Part shown: positions 7,725 to 14,280 of the stretch, piece by piece | Numbering within the stretch: position 1 is the stretch's first letter | How the letters are laid out: every line of letters starts with the position of its first letter | Origin: Gp6-AA40 sp050742535 | Lineage (GTDB): Bacteria > Acidobacteriota > Vicinamibacteria > Vicinamibacterales > UBA2999 | NCBI GenBank assembly: GCA_050742535.1 | Contig: JBOGIQ010000072.1 | Coordinates: 1-20,757, forward strand | DNA: 20,757 nt | Reading direction: 5' to 3' | The notes under the pieces: generated by a model | The model's input: only the letters and a program-made list of their open reading frames with translations | Database searches by the model: none | Told to the model about the DNA's origin: nothing | Program-made: the position numbers and the translations under genes

Positions 7725-8555
7725 TTACGTCGAGGGCTGCCGTTGAACCGCTCCCGAGTCGATCACCGCGCCGTTGCGTGTGATGGCCTGGAACCGGAGC
7801 GCTTCCCGGTCAACGTCAACCAGCAGAAACAACTGTTCCTGATCGTTGGCGGCCGCGGTGGTCTCCGATCGCCGGACGCCGCCCTCGCGCAACTGTCCGC
7901 CCGAGCCGACGACGAAATAGGTGATCCCTTTCTGCGGCTTCAGCCGTTCATACATGTGGTCGTGCCCGGAAAACACGACCTGGACGCCATGGCGCAGGAA
8001 CAGCGGCTCGAGCCGTATGCGCAGCTCGACGTTCGACCCATGCCGTTTGCCGTTCGAGTAGATCGGATGGTGGAAGTACGCGATCTTCCACGGCTCCTGC
8101 GACGTGCGCAGCGTCTGATCGAGCCATTCGAGCTGCTTCGCGTCGAGCACGTTGGTATCGATGGCGACGAACCGTACGTGGTTGCGCGTGAAGCTGAAAT
8201 ACCGCTGGCCATTCATGTTCCAACCGGGATAGGTGACGCTCTCGGGCGAGTCGTGATTGCCGAGAACGGCGACGAACTTGACGTCGTCCGCGAGCAGCGC
8301 GGCATACGGGCGTTCGAACGCCGAGGCATACACCTCCGCTGATGCGCGGCGGTACAGGTTGTCGCCGAGCATCAACACCAGGTCGAACGGCGACCGGCTG
8401 CGGGCCGACGCCATCTGACGGCCGACCTGGTACTGCGCTTCGCCGCCGGTGCCGGAGTCGCCGATCACGGCAAAGCGCACCCTGTCGGCGGCGGTCTGGG
8501 CGTGCGGCACCGCGGCCAGCGCCGCGAACACGAGACACAGCAGGATCGGCTTCAC
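7725..8555 (-). CDS. Exported metallophosphoesterase, purple-acid-phosphatase-like
   Basis: The 276-residue product starts at GTG 8555, whose GTGA overlaps the stop of the DUF4956 gene. An in-frame region further upstream is a shadow of that gene. A signal peptide (residues 1-20, ending PHAQ) sends it to the periplasm. All calcineurin-like metal-binding blocks are present in order: GDSGTGG (32-38), GDN (64-66), GNHD (99-102), HHP (162-164) and GHDH (197-200). The arrangement resembles tartrate-resistant/purple acid phosphatases that hydrolyse phosphomonoesters or nucleotides with a dinuclear metal centre. The substrate is unknown. Translational coupling to DUF4956 suggests a joint function. 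Confidence 0.88.
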   Translation of the reverse strand: MKPILLCLVFAALAAVPHAQTAADRVRFAVIGDSGTGGEAQYQVGRQMASARSRSPFDLVLMLGDNLYRRASAEVYASAFERPYAALLADDVKFVAVLGNHDSPESVTYPGWNMNGQRYFSFTRNHVRFVAIDTNVLDAKQLEWLDQTLRTSQEPWKIAYFHHPIYSNGKRHGSNVELRIRLEPLFLRHGVQVVFSGHDHMYERLKPQKGITYFVVGSGGQLREGGVRRSETTAAANDQEQLFLLVDVDREALRFQAITRNGAVIDSGAVQRQPST

Positions 8556-9217
8556 GGCTTCACCACCTTCTGTTTCTTGATGTCCCATTCCACCGAGGCG
8601 CCGCGCCGGCCGGCGAGGCTGCGGATCAACTTCGTGAGCTTGCGGATCTGTTCCTGGAAGGGCACGGTCACTTCGTAGTGCAGTTCGTGCGGCGAGGATC
8701 CCAGGAGCACATAGGTGACGCCCTGACGGCTCAGCGCGTGCTCGATGGCCGGCTTCAGCTTGTCGGTATCCCGGCCGCCGATCGTCAGCTCGAAACGCGA
8801 GCGGACCGGCGGCTCGCTCGACTCGAGCAGCCACAGCACGGCGATCACGAACGCGCACGCAACGATCGCGAGACTGTACATTCCCGCGCCGATCGTCAGC
8901 CCCGTCGCCAGCGCGATGAGCATCACGCCGGCGTCCTTGGGATCGCGGATGCGCGCGCGATAGCGGATGAGGCCGGCGGCGCCGACGATCGCAAACGCGC
9001 GCGCCAGGTTCTCGCCGACGACGATGATGATCAGCGCTCCGACGATGGCGAGGAGTATCTGCGCCTGGACCACGTGCGCCGACCGCGGCACCAGGGAGCG
9101 GCGCACCGGCCGGACGAGGCCGAGTGCCGCGCCGCAGGCCGCAGCGGTCGCGAGAATCAGCAGGTATTGGCCGGTGGTAGTGATGACGTTCAGGTCGAGG
9201 ACTGGAACCGCAGGCAT
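8552..9217 (-). CDS. DUF4956 membrane protein (MgtC-like topology)
   Basis: The product is 221 residues from ATG 9217, chosen for its GGAGG Shine-Dalgarno five bases upstream and because the longer frame to 9370 reads through promoter DNA. Four hydrophobic segments (near residues 14-35, 49-67, 68-105 and 108-130) contain the DUF4956 signature AFAIVGAAGLIRYRARIRDPKD. A soluble C-terminal half of about 90 residues ends KKQKVVKP. In other bacteria DUF4956 genes often sit beside VTC-type polyphosphate polymerase domain genes; here the neighbour is a phosphatase, though no VTC gene is visible. It is the first gene of the five-gene operon and follows the best sigma-54-like promoter in the window. 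Confidence 0.83.
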   Translation of the reverse strand: MPAVPVLDLNVITTTGQYLLILATAAACGAALGLVRPVRRSLVPRSAHVVQAQILLAIVGALIIIVVGENLARAFAIVGAAGLIRYRARIRDPKDAGVMLIALATGLTIGAGMYSLAIVACAFVIAVLWLLESSEPPVRSRFELTIGGRDTDKLKPAIEHALSRQGVTYVLLGSSPHELHYEVTVPFQEQIRKLTKLIRSLAGRRGASVEWDIKKQKVVKP

Positions 9218-9245
9218 CGCGCCTCCGAGATATGCGCTTGAAGAG

Positions 9246-9261
9246 CGCACCACTCGTGCCA
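9246..9261 (-). promoter_or_regulatory. Sigma-54 (-24/-12) promoter for the DUF4956-led operon
   Basis: The minus strand reads TGGCACGAGTGGTGCG from 9261 to 9246. The -24 element TGGCACG matches the consensus fully, GG and GC are exactly 10 bases apart, and the -12 element is GTGC rather than TTGC. The predicted start near 9235 leaves an 18-base leader that contains the GGAGG ribosome site of the gene at 9217. Confidence 0.7.
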
Positions 9262-9337
9262 CCGGCGACGGCGTGGAAATCCCAAGGAACCTGTCTCTTT
9301 GGCCGTGGGGCGGCGGAGCGCGGTCACAACATACGGT

Positions 9338-9377
9338 GTGGGCTCCCACCGTTTGCGCGTGCGTGGGCACACGCGCA
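9338..9377. promoter_or_regulatory. Inverted repeats in the divergent sigma-54 control region (candidate activator sites)
   Basis: Two dyads lie side by side: GTGGG-N2-CCCAC at 9338-9349, and TGCGCGTG-N8-CACGCGCA at 9354-9361 and 9370-9377, both perfect. They lie between two divergent sigma-54-like promoters, about 50-90 bases from the start predicted for the gene at 9442 and about 100-140 bases from that for the gene at 9217, where enhancer-binding proteins usually bind. The site assignment is inference. Confidence 0.4.
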
Positions 9378-9401
9378 CCGTGTCTGCATCCGTATCAACG
9401 A

Positions 9402-9417
9402 GGGCAGCGTGTTTGCA
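9402..9417 (+). promoter_or_regulatory. Sigma-54 (-24/-12) promoter for the small membrane protein
   Basis: The sequence GGGCAGCGTGTTTGCA has GG at 9403-9404 and GC at 9415-9416, exactly 10 bases apart, with a perfect TTGCA -12 element and GGCA at -24. The predicted start near 9428 leaves a short leader holding the GGAG ribosome site (9432-9435) of the gene at 9442. Confidence 0.6.
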
Positions 9418-9441
9418 CTGCCACACGATACGGAGTCCCAC

Positions 9442-9651
9442 ATGGATCGGACGTTTAACCTCGCCGTCTCAGGAGCCGCGGTCACGATACTCGTGCTCGC
9501 GGTCGTTTATGGTCCCGTCGTCACGGCGTTCATCGTCGCTGGCAGTTCGTTCGCGCTGGTGATCGCCTTGATTGCCTTCTCCGGGGTTCAGGCCGTCGAG
9601 CGCTGGTGGCACGGCCATTCGTTTTCGCTGCGTCGCACGAAGACGCATTGA
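9442..9651 (+). CDS. Small two-helix membrane protein
   Basis: The product has 69 residues from ATG 9442, with GGAG at 9432-9435. A longer in-frame start at 9232 is rejected because it would cover the whole promoter region. Two hydrophobic helices (about residues 9-28 and 30-50) are followed by a basic, aromatic tail (ERWWHGHSFSLRRTKTH) that should be cytoplasmic. I recognise no family. The stop codon is two bases from the convergent stop of the aldo/keto reductase gene. With its own sigma-54-like promoter divergent from the DUF4956 operon, it is probably co-regulated with that operon. Confidence 0.7.
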   Translation: MDRTFNLAVSGAAVTILVLAVVYGPVVTAFIVAGSSFALVIALIAFSGVQAVERWWHGHSFSLRRTKTH

Positions 9652-9653
9652 AC

Positions 9654-10787
9654 CTACTGCCAGGCGATCGCACTGCGCGCCTGCCAGTACAGTTCCGTTG
9701 GTTGCGGTAGCACGCACGGTTCGACGTCGGTCATCGCGAAGGCGGCGAGCTGATCCAGCAGCTGCTCGCGCGTGACCGCGCCAGAGAGCACGACCGACAC
9801 CCACGGCTGGCGGAGCGCGGCGGCAATCGCCAGCGCTTCGACGGTCACGCCGTGCGCGACAGCACGCGCCAGCAGGCGGCGGACAGGCGGTCCGCCGAAG
9901 CGGCGTGTCAGCCGCCCGTTGGCCAGGACCTCCTTGACGATGACGGCGCACCCGGCAGCGCTGGCGTCTGCGAGTGCCGGGCCCGCGGACGGCTCGAGCA
10001 GATTCCAGGTCGCCTGGACCGTGTCGAACAGCGGTACGCCGTCAACGGCGATCGCGAGCGAACGGCGGACGGCGTCCGCCTGCCGCGGTCCCGTGACGCT
10101 CAGGCCGATATGGAGACCATTGGCGCGCAGCCGCGACAGTTCGCGCAGCACGTGCCGATCGTCGAGCACGCCGCTGGTGACCGTGGCGGAGTGAATTTGA
10201 TAGATCGACAGCCACGGACCGAGAATCGCCCGGCTTTCCGCCGACTGCCACTTCAGCGTGTCGAGCGTGAGACGCTTGATCTCATGGCGCGGCGCGTCGG
10301 TCTGCCACGCGCCCGTGTAGATATAGCCCCACTTCGACCCGACGGTGAGACCGCTCGCAGGCACTCCGCGCTCGTCGCACCAGTCACGGAGAAACGCTTC
10401 GGCGAGACCGTACGATCGCGCGGTGTCGAAGTAGCGGATCCCGACGGCGTACGCCGTGTCGAGCAGGTCCATGCAGCGCCGCCGCATCGCCTCGACGGAT
10501 CGGTCGCGGCCGAGGAGCTCATCCCGGCCCAACGCCATGTACATCGGCCGTCCGAGCCCGGCGAGACCGAGACCAAGCGCGCTGGCGACCTTCTGCGTTC
10601 GCCCCAGCAGCCGGACGGCGACGCGCGGGACGTCGGCATCCGTCAGACGCCGCGGCGAGCCGTCAGCGGGCATTTCGGAGTGTCCGCCGTCAGGCGGACC
10701 CGGCGGCGGCTGTGGCGACTCGTAGTGTCCGCCGTCAGGCGGACCCGGCGGCGGCTGTGGCGACGGATGTGCGAGCGAGTAAGTCAT
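9654..10787 (-). CDS. Aldo/keto reductase with a repetitive proline-rich N-terminus
   Basis: This NAD(P)H-dependent carbonyl reductase of the AKR superfamily has 377 residues if it starts at ATG 10787, which overlaps the kinase stop (ATGA). The catalytic tetrad is visible: Asp and Tyr in RYFDTARSYG, Lys in VGSKWGY and His in YQIHSA. The C-terminal half contains the cofactor-side region GPALADASAAGCAVIVKEVL and VVLSGAVTREQL. The D-threo-aldose-type branch seems likely, but the substrate is unknown. The first about 38 residues are two copies of a 15-residue proline/glycine segment encoded by a DNA repeat, unlike normal AKR starts. ATG 10673 (MPADGSPRR) is an alternative that would leave the repeat untranslated. 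The gene is probably translated together with the sensor kinase. Confidence 0.85.
   Translation of the reverse strand: MTYSLAHPSPQPPPGPPDGGHYESPQPPPGPPDGGHSEMPADGSPRRLTDADVPRVAVRLLGRTQKVASALGLGLAGLGRPMYMALGRDELLGRDRSVEAMRRRCMDLLDTAYAVGIRYFDTARSYGLAEAFLRDWCDERGVPASGLTVGSKWGYIYTGAWQTDAPRHEIKRLTLDTLKWQSAESRAILGPWLSIYQIHSATVTSGVLDDRHVLRELSRLRANGLHIGLSVTGPRQADAVRRSLAIAVDGVPLFDTVQATWNLLEPSAGPALADASAAGCAVIVKEVLANGRLTRRFGGPPVRRLLARAVAHGVTVEALAIAAALRQPWVSVVLSGAVTREQLLDQLAAFAMTDVEPCVLPQPTELYWQARSAIAWQ
10680..10764. repeat. 40-bp perfect direct repeat, 45-bp period, each with a 7-bp hairpin
   Basis: Two identical 40-base copies (10680-10719 and 10725-10764) are separated by five bases. Each contains the hairpin GTCCGCC-GTCA-GGCGGAC (10682-10699 and 10727-10744). 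The 45-base period keeps the reading frame, adding 15 residues per copy (SPQPPPGPPDGGH plus two variable residues) to the reductase N-terminus. The structure resembles a REP-like or minisatellite element that has entered a gene start. Confidence 0.85.
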
Positions 10788-11917
10788 GGCACCGGATCCC
10801 GTTGTTCCTGCGCGAATTCGCCGCCGGCTGCGGAAGGAATCGGCGCGACGGCCTCGACCAGCGTGCCGCATCCCGGTTCGCTGATGATGCGAAACCGCCC
10901 GCCGATCAGCTCGACACGCTCGCGCATTGTCATCAGCCCCAGGCCACCGTCGCCGACGGACGTCTGCTCGAATCCCGCGCCGTCGTCCGCGATCCACAGG
11001 GTGAGCTGGATGTCGTCGAAACGGAGGCGGACCTCGATGCGCCGTCCGCCGCTGTGCTTCACCGCGTTCTGCAGCGCTTCCTGCATGACCCGGAAGCAGC
11101 AGAGCGCCGTATCGGCCGGGATGGCGACCGGGGCTCCATCCTCCCGGAACTGCACCGGGATGCCGCTGCCGGCCGCGACCTCGTCGCACAACCCCTTGAG
11201 CGTCGTCCCCAGGCCGAGGAGCGTGAGCTTCGGTGGGTGCAGCTCGGAGGACAGGAGGTGAATGCCGCTGGTGATTTCGTGCAGCGTCTCACACGCCGCC
11301 ATGAGCGTGCGGCGGGCCTGGCTCGTCGAAAACGGCCGTGTCTGCATCGCCGATCCGAGCGTGGTCGTGAGCAGCGCGACCCTCTGCGCCAGGTCGTCGT
11401 GAAGTTCGCGGGCGATCCGCGCGCGTTCGGATTCCTGCGCGGCGACGAGCCGGCCGCCGAGGTCACGCAGCCGTTGCTGCGTTTCCAGCGCTTCGGTGAT
11501 GTCGTGGGCGGCGCCGACGAACATCTCGACGTCGCCCGCCGGCGTGCAGTACGGCGAGCCGATGAGCGACCACTGGCGATGGCCCTCGTCGGAGCGCAAA
11601 CGGACGACGACGTCGATCCATTGCCGGTTCGCCGCGGCCGTTCGAAATGCCTTCACCGCCTCGCGGCGGTCGTCCTCGTGCACGGCGAGCAGCCACTCGG
11701 TGCCGCTGCGAGTGAACGGCGCCGCGCCGGCGGACGTGATCGCCTGCCACGCCGTGTTGCCGAACCAGAGGTTGGCTTGTGGTCCGATAATCCAGACGGG
11801 TGCAGGCACCAGGTCCAGCAGCTCGGTCCAAGGCAGCGAACGGACGTCGACCGCCTCGGACAGAGAATGGCGCCGGTTCTGGCTGGCGCTCGAAGAGATT
11901 CGTGTTTTCGCCGGCAT
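10784..11917 (-). CDS. PAS sensor histidine kinase, HisKA_3/HATPase_c (NarL type)
   Basis: The product has 377 residues and no membrane segment, so it is probably cytoplasmic. A PAS domain covers about residues 25-145 (LLDLVPAPVWIIGPQANLWFGN at its start, with MFVGAAHDITEALE as the PAC end). A short coiled coil leads to the phosphoacceptor box RIARELHDDLAQRVALL. The SSELHPPKLTLLGL segment follows, then the ATPase motifs QEALQNAVKHSG (N box), DDGAGF (G1) and GLGLMTMRERVELIGG (G2). All catalytic motifs are intact. The gene lies 22 bases after the beta-barrel gene and overlaps the reductase start. The NarL-type regulator at 13085-13717 is the nearest candidate partner. The signal bound by the PAS domain cannot be told. 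Confidence 0.92.
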   Translation of the reverse strand: MPAKTRISSSASQNRRHSLSEAVDVRSLPWTELLDLVPAPVWIIGPQANLWFGNTAWQAITSAGAAPFTRSGTEWLLAVHEDDRREAVKAFRTAAANRQWIDVVVRLRSDEGHRQWSLIGSPYCTPAGDVEMFVGAAHDITEALETQQRLRDLGGRLVAAQESERARIARELHDDLAQRVALLTTTLGSAMQTRPFSTSQARRTLMAACETLHEITSGIHLLSSELHPPKLTLLGLGTTLKGLCDEVAAGSGIPVQFREDGAPVAIPADTALCCFRVMQEALQNAVKHSGGRRIEVRLRFDDIQLTLWIADDGAGFEQTSVGDGGLGLMTMRERVELIGGRFRIISEPGCGTLVEAVAPIPSAAGGEFAQEQRDPVP

Positions 11918-11939
11918 GGCGTTGTGCGTAATCGATCGG

Positions 11940-12629
11940 TCAGAACTTGAATCCGAACGTCACCGGGAAATAATCCCCGTTCGCGCGTTGCTCGACGCCG
12001 TCAAGACGGGTGAACGTGGGACCCCACGTGTGATGCCAGCGCGCCTCGATATAGAAGGCCGCTGAACCGCCCAGGCGGATCGCGAGGCCGCCACCGACGT
12101 TGACCCCGGGATCCCACGTCGAACGCCGGCCAATCACCCGGTCCAGTTCCTCAGGCTCCGCGTAGCAGACGTACCAGAACGGGTCGCAATAGGTGGTGAA
12201 CCCGACGTCGGGAGTCGTCAGGCTGACCGAGCGGTAATACATGCCGCCGCCGGCCAGTCCGTACGGGTTGAAGCGCCGGGCGCCGCCGCCGTGCAGCATG
12301 GCGTTGGCGAGGAAGTAGTGCACCTTGTGGTGCGACTCGATCAGCGCCGTGCCGCTCGGCGTCGCCGTTGGATTCACCAGGAGCGGAATACGGGCTTCCG
12401 GACCATTGAGCTGATTGAATCCGTACTCCACCTGGAGGCCGAACGGCGGCTCAGGCTCGAACGTCAGTCCGATGCTGAACGCGCCGCCGGTATTGAACCG
12501 GTCCGCCACGCTGCTCAGTGGCGTCGACATCCCGCCGCCGATGATGAAGTGCACCGGTTCGCTGCTCTGGGCGTGCACCGTCGCGGTGAGCGCGGCGGCG
12601 ACCAGAGTGGCCGACAGGATGGTTTTCAT
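11940..12629 (-). CDS. Outer-membrane beta-barrel protein
   Basis: The product has 229 residues from ATG 12629, preceded by AAGGAG at a seven-base spacing. It has a signal peptide (MKTILSATLVAAALTATVHAQ), then alternating amphipathic strands such as FSIGLTFEPEPPFGLQVEYGF, a glycine-rich loop with YGLAGGGMYYRS, and a terminal strand ending in phenylalanine (YFPVTFGFKF). This is the general pattern of eight-stranded outer-membrane barrels (OmpW/OmpA-like beta-barrel domain). Two cysteines around residues 149-156 (YCDPFWYVCYAEPEEL) probably lie in an extracellular loop and could form a disulphide. It is first in a likely transcript with the PAS kinase and reductase. Confidence 0.82.
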   Translation of the reverse strand: MKTILSATLVAAALTATVHAQSSEPVHFIIGGGMSTPLSSVADRFNTGGAFSIGLTFEPEPPFGLQVEYGFNQLNGPEARIPLLVNPTATPSGTALIESHHKVHYFLANAMLHGGGARRFNPYGLAGGGMYYRSVSLTTPDVGFTTYCDPFWYVCYAEPEELDRVIGRRSTWDPGVNVGGGLAIRLGGSAAFYIEARWHHTWGPTFTRLDGVEQRANGDYFPVTFGFKF

Positions 12630-12821
12630 GACGTGACTCCTTCCGCGCGTCGCCGGCGCACCGGCGTCGTGCGCGCGTTCGGATCACGGTATGCGTGAGG
12701 GTGCCGATGCCTCTATGCAGTTCCGGCCGTGCCGGCCGCCGGTTTCGCATAGCCCCTGTGCGGCGGCGGCACGACACTCTCGGGCACCGCCGGCAGTGCT
12801 CCGGTATCGCTGAGGCTCACG
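12630..12821. other. Divergent intergenic region before the beta-barrel and HTH genes
   Basis: These 192 bases separate two divergent transcription units. They are GC-rich with several short inverted repeats (for example CGCCGGCGCACCGGCG near 12650). I see no convincing sigma-70 promoter. A GGCACGA at 12768-12774 resembles a -24 element but lacks the matching -12 GC. Confidence 0.3.
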
Positions 12822-13070
12822 ATGACGACCACGTTCCCGTCCTGTAGCGTTGATATCGCGGTCGTGGAGGGGGACGCCGACCTGCTGCGCGTCAGCGCGG
12901 AATTCCGCGAAATGCCGGACCTGGTGGTGACCGTTGCGCAGGCATCGCGGCTCTTCGGTGTCGATCATGCGCACAGCAGGCGTATACTCGACACCCTCGT
13001 TAACCGGGGCATACTCTCAACCGACGGCCGGCAATTTGCCAGAGCGGGGACTGGCCGCCGCGGAATCTGA
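12822..13070 (+). CDS. Small helix-turn-helix protein
   Basis: The product has 82 residues. After a variable N-terminus, the segment SAEFREMPDLVVTVAQASRLFGVDHAHSRRIL and the following VNRGILSTDGRQFAR read as a compact winged-helix or HTH fold: a 'REMP-x-L-x-LT-x-AQA-x-RLFG' start, a recognition helix and a short wing. Similar small proteins are common in Acidobacteriota and Proteobacteria and usually lack a known function. The Shine-Dalgarno is weak. It lies 14 bases before the response regulator and probably shares its transcript, perhaps as a modulator. The C-terminal tail GTGRRGI is not conserved in the pattern I recall. Confidence 0.65.
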   Translation: MTTTFPSCSVDIAVVEGDADLLRVSAEFREMPDLVVTVAQASRLFGVDHAHSRRILDTLVNRGILSTDGRQFARAGTGRRGI

Positions 13071-13084
13071 GTCGAAGGGTGACC

Positions 13085-13717
13085 ATGGGCGCGCCGCGAG
13101 TCGTGATCGTCGACGATCACACGTTACTGACCGAAGCGCTCCGGCGACTGCTCGAGCCGGACTGTGAGGTCGTCGGAACCTACGACGATCCGCGCGCGTT
13201 TCTGCGCGACGTCACACGTGTGCGGCCCGACGTCGCCGTCCTCGACATCTCGATGCCGTCCTTGAACGGGCTCGACGCCGCCCGCGAGCTGCACCGGGTG
13301 CTGCCCTCGGCGCGCATCATCTTCCTGACGATGAACGAGGATGCCGACGTCGCGGCGGAGGCCTTCCGCGCCGGCGCGTCCGCGTATCTGCTGAAACGTT
13401 CGGCCGCCGCCGAGCTGAAGGCGGCCGTCGCCGACGTGATGAACCAGCGGTACTACATCACCCCGCTCCTCACCCGCGATCTGGTCGGCTCGTTCGTCCA
13501 GCCGCAGGAGGAGCGCCGGCCGATCTACCAGCTCACCCCGCGCCAGCGCGAGGTCCTGCAGCTGCTGGCGGAAGGGCACTCGATGAAGCAGGCGGCCGCG
13601 ATTCTCAACGTGTCGCCGCGCACCATCGCCTTTCACAAATACCGCATGATGGAGCATCTGCGTGTGCAGTCGACCGCTGCGCTCGTGCATTTTGCCGTCC
13701 GTGAAGGCCTGATCTGA
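13085..13717 (+). CDS. NarL/FixJ-family response regulator
   Basis: The product has 210 residues. The receiver domain (about 4-120) shows the acidic pocket VDDH, phosphoacceptor Asp in AVLDISMPS, Thr in FLTMN and Lys in LLKRS. A linker leads to a LuxR-type HTH (about 148-207: LTPRQREVLQLLAEGHSMKQ, then NVSPRTIAFHKYRMMEHL). ATG 13085 is preferred over GTG 13079 because AAGGG at 13075-13079 then has a five-base spacing. It should be phosphorylated by a HisKA_3 kinase, most simply the PAS kinase encoded across the divergent region. Targets are unknown. Confidence 0.92.
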   Translation: MGAPRVVIVDDHTLLTEALRRLLEPDCEVVGTYDDPRAFLRDVTRVRPDVAVLDISMPSLNGLDAARELHRVLPSARIIFLTMNEDADVAAEAFRAGASAYLLKRSAAAELKAAVADVMNQRYYITPLLTRDLVGSFVQPQEERRPIYQLTPRQREVLQLLAEGHSMKQAAAILNVSPRTIAFHKYRMMEHLRVQSTAALVHFAVREGLI

Positions 13718-13767
13718 TCGCGGCGCCCGCCGCGGCGCATCACACCGACAAAAGCGTCTGACAGGGT

Positions 13768-13806
13768 CCTGCTGTGGAAAGTACCAGCAGGCGGCGCGCA
13801 ATTTTT
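13768..13806 (+). terminator. Possible weak terminator after the response regulator
   Basis: CCTGCTG (13768-13774) and CAGCAGG (13785-13791) form a perfect seven-base stem with a ten-base loop, followed nine bases later by a short T run (ATTTTTCC). The gap between stem and T run makes it atypical, so it could also be an operator for the AraC-type gene at 13869. Confidence 0.3.
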
Positions 13807-13868
13807 CCTGCGTTGATCCGGTCGTTCACCGAGTTCCCCACGTCGCATCGCCGTCGTACGGTGTCGGC

Positions 13869-14240
13869 ATGTCAATCAGCAGTCTTCGCGTGCCGCACTC
13901 GGAAATCGTCGCCCGCGTCGATTCGTTCCTGCGCGAGAACCTGGGCGAGCCGGTGACCATGTCGCACTTGAGCCGTGTCGCGGGTGTCAGTGAACGCACG
14001 TTACGGGCGGCGTTTCACGACATCCTCGGTATCAGTCCGAAGCAGCACATCATCCGGCGCCGCCTCCAGGCCGCCCGAGCCGCGCTGCGTGCCGCCGTCC
14101 CGGGCTCCGCCACCGTGACGGACATCGCCATGTCGTACGGATTCTTCGAGCTTGGCCGCTTCGCCGGGCGCTACCGCCACACGTTCGGCGAGGTGCCCTC
14201 GTGGACCCTGCGCCACGACGTCGACGAACAGATTGCGTGA
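13869..14240 (+). CDS. Short AraC-family DNA-binding protein
   Basis: The 123-residue product is almost only the two-HTH AraC DNA-binding domain: VTMSHLSRVAGVSERTLRAAFHDILG near 30-55, IIRRRLQAARAALR near 60-75, and TVTDIAMSYGFFELGRFAGRYRHTFGEVPS near 84-112. Full-length AraC regulators have 250-300 residues, so the N-terminal sensor domain is absent. No remnant is evident in the upstream 150 bases, so this is more likely a stand-alone regulator than a broken gene. It ends 40 bases before the DUF3302/HlyD/outer-membrane-factor genes, which it probably regulates. The ribosome site is weak. Confidence 0.82.
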   Translation: MSISSLRVPHSEIVARVDSFLRENLGEPVTMSHLSRVAGVSERTLRAAFHDILGISPKQHIIRRRLQAARAALRAAVPGSATVTDIAMSYGFFELGRFAGRYRHTFGEVPSWTLRHDVDEQIA

Positions 14241-14280
14241 GCTGCCGTGCCGGTAGCGGCAGAAAACCGGGGAGACGCAG

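Noticed and set aside
5851..7746. Long plus-strand open frame of about 630 codons
   Set aside because: It lies antisense to the exported protein and NhaA-like genes, is rich in Arg, Gln, Asp and His in the way antisense frames of GC-rich genes are, and shows no domain.
8556..8858. N-terminal extension of the metallophosphoesterase
   Set aside because: This part is an out-of-frame shadow of the DUF4956 gene; the GTG at 8555 starts a clear signal peptide.
12767..12782. GGCACGA element resembling a -24 box before the small HTH gene
   Set aside because: The -12 position reads TC instead of GC and the distance to the start codon does not match the three accepted sites.
12684..12974. Minus-strand frame of 96 codons in the divergent region
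   Set aside because: It overlaps the HTH gene antisense, has low-complexity Arg/His composition and no ribosome site.
13720..13733. GCGGC-GCCC-GCCGC hairpin after the response regulator
   Set aside because: The stem is only five bases and no T run follows, so it is not a convincing intrinsic terminator.
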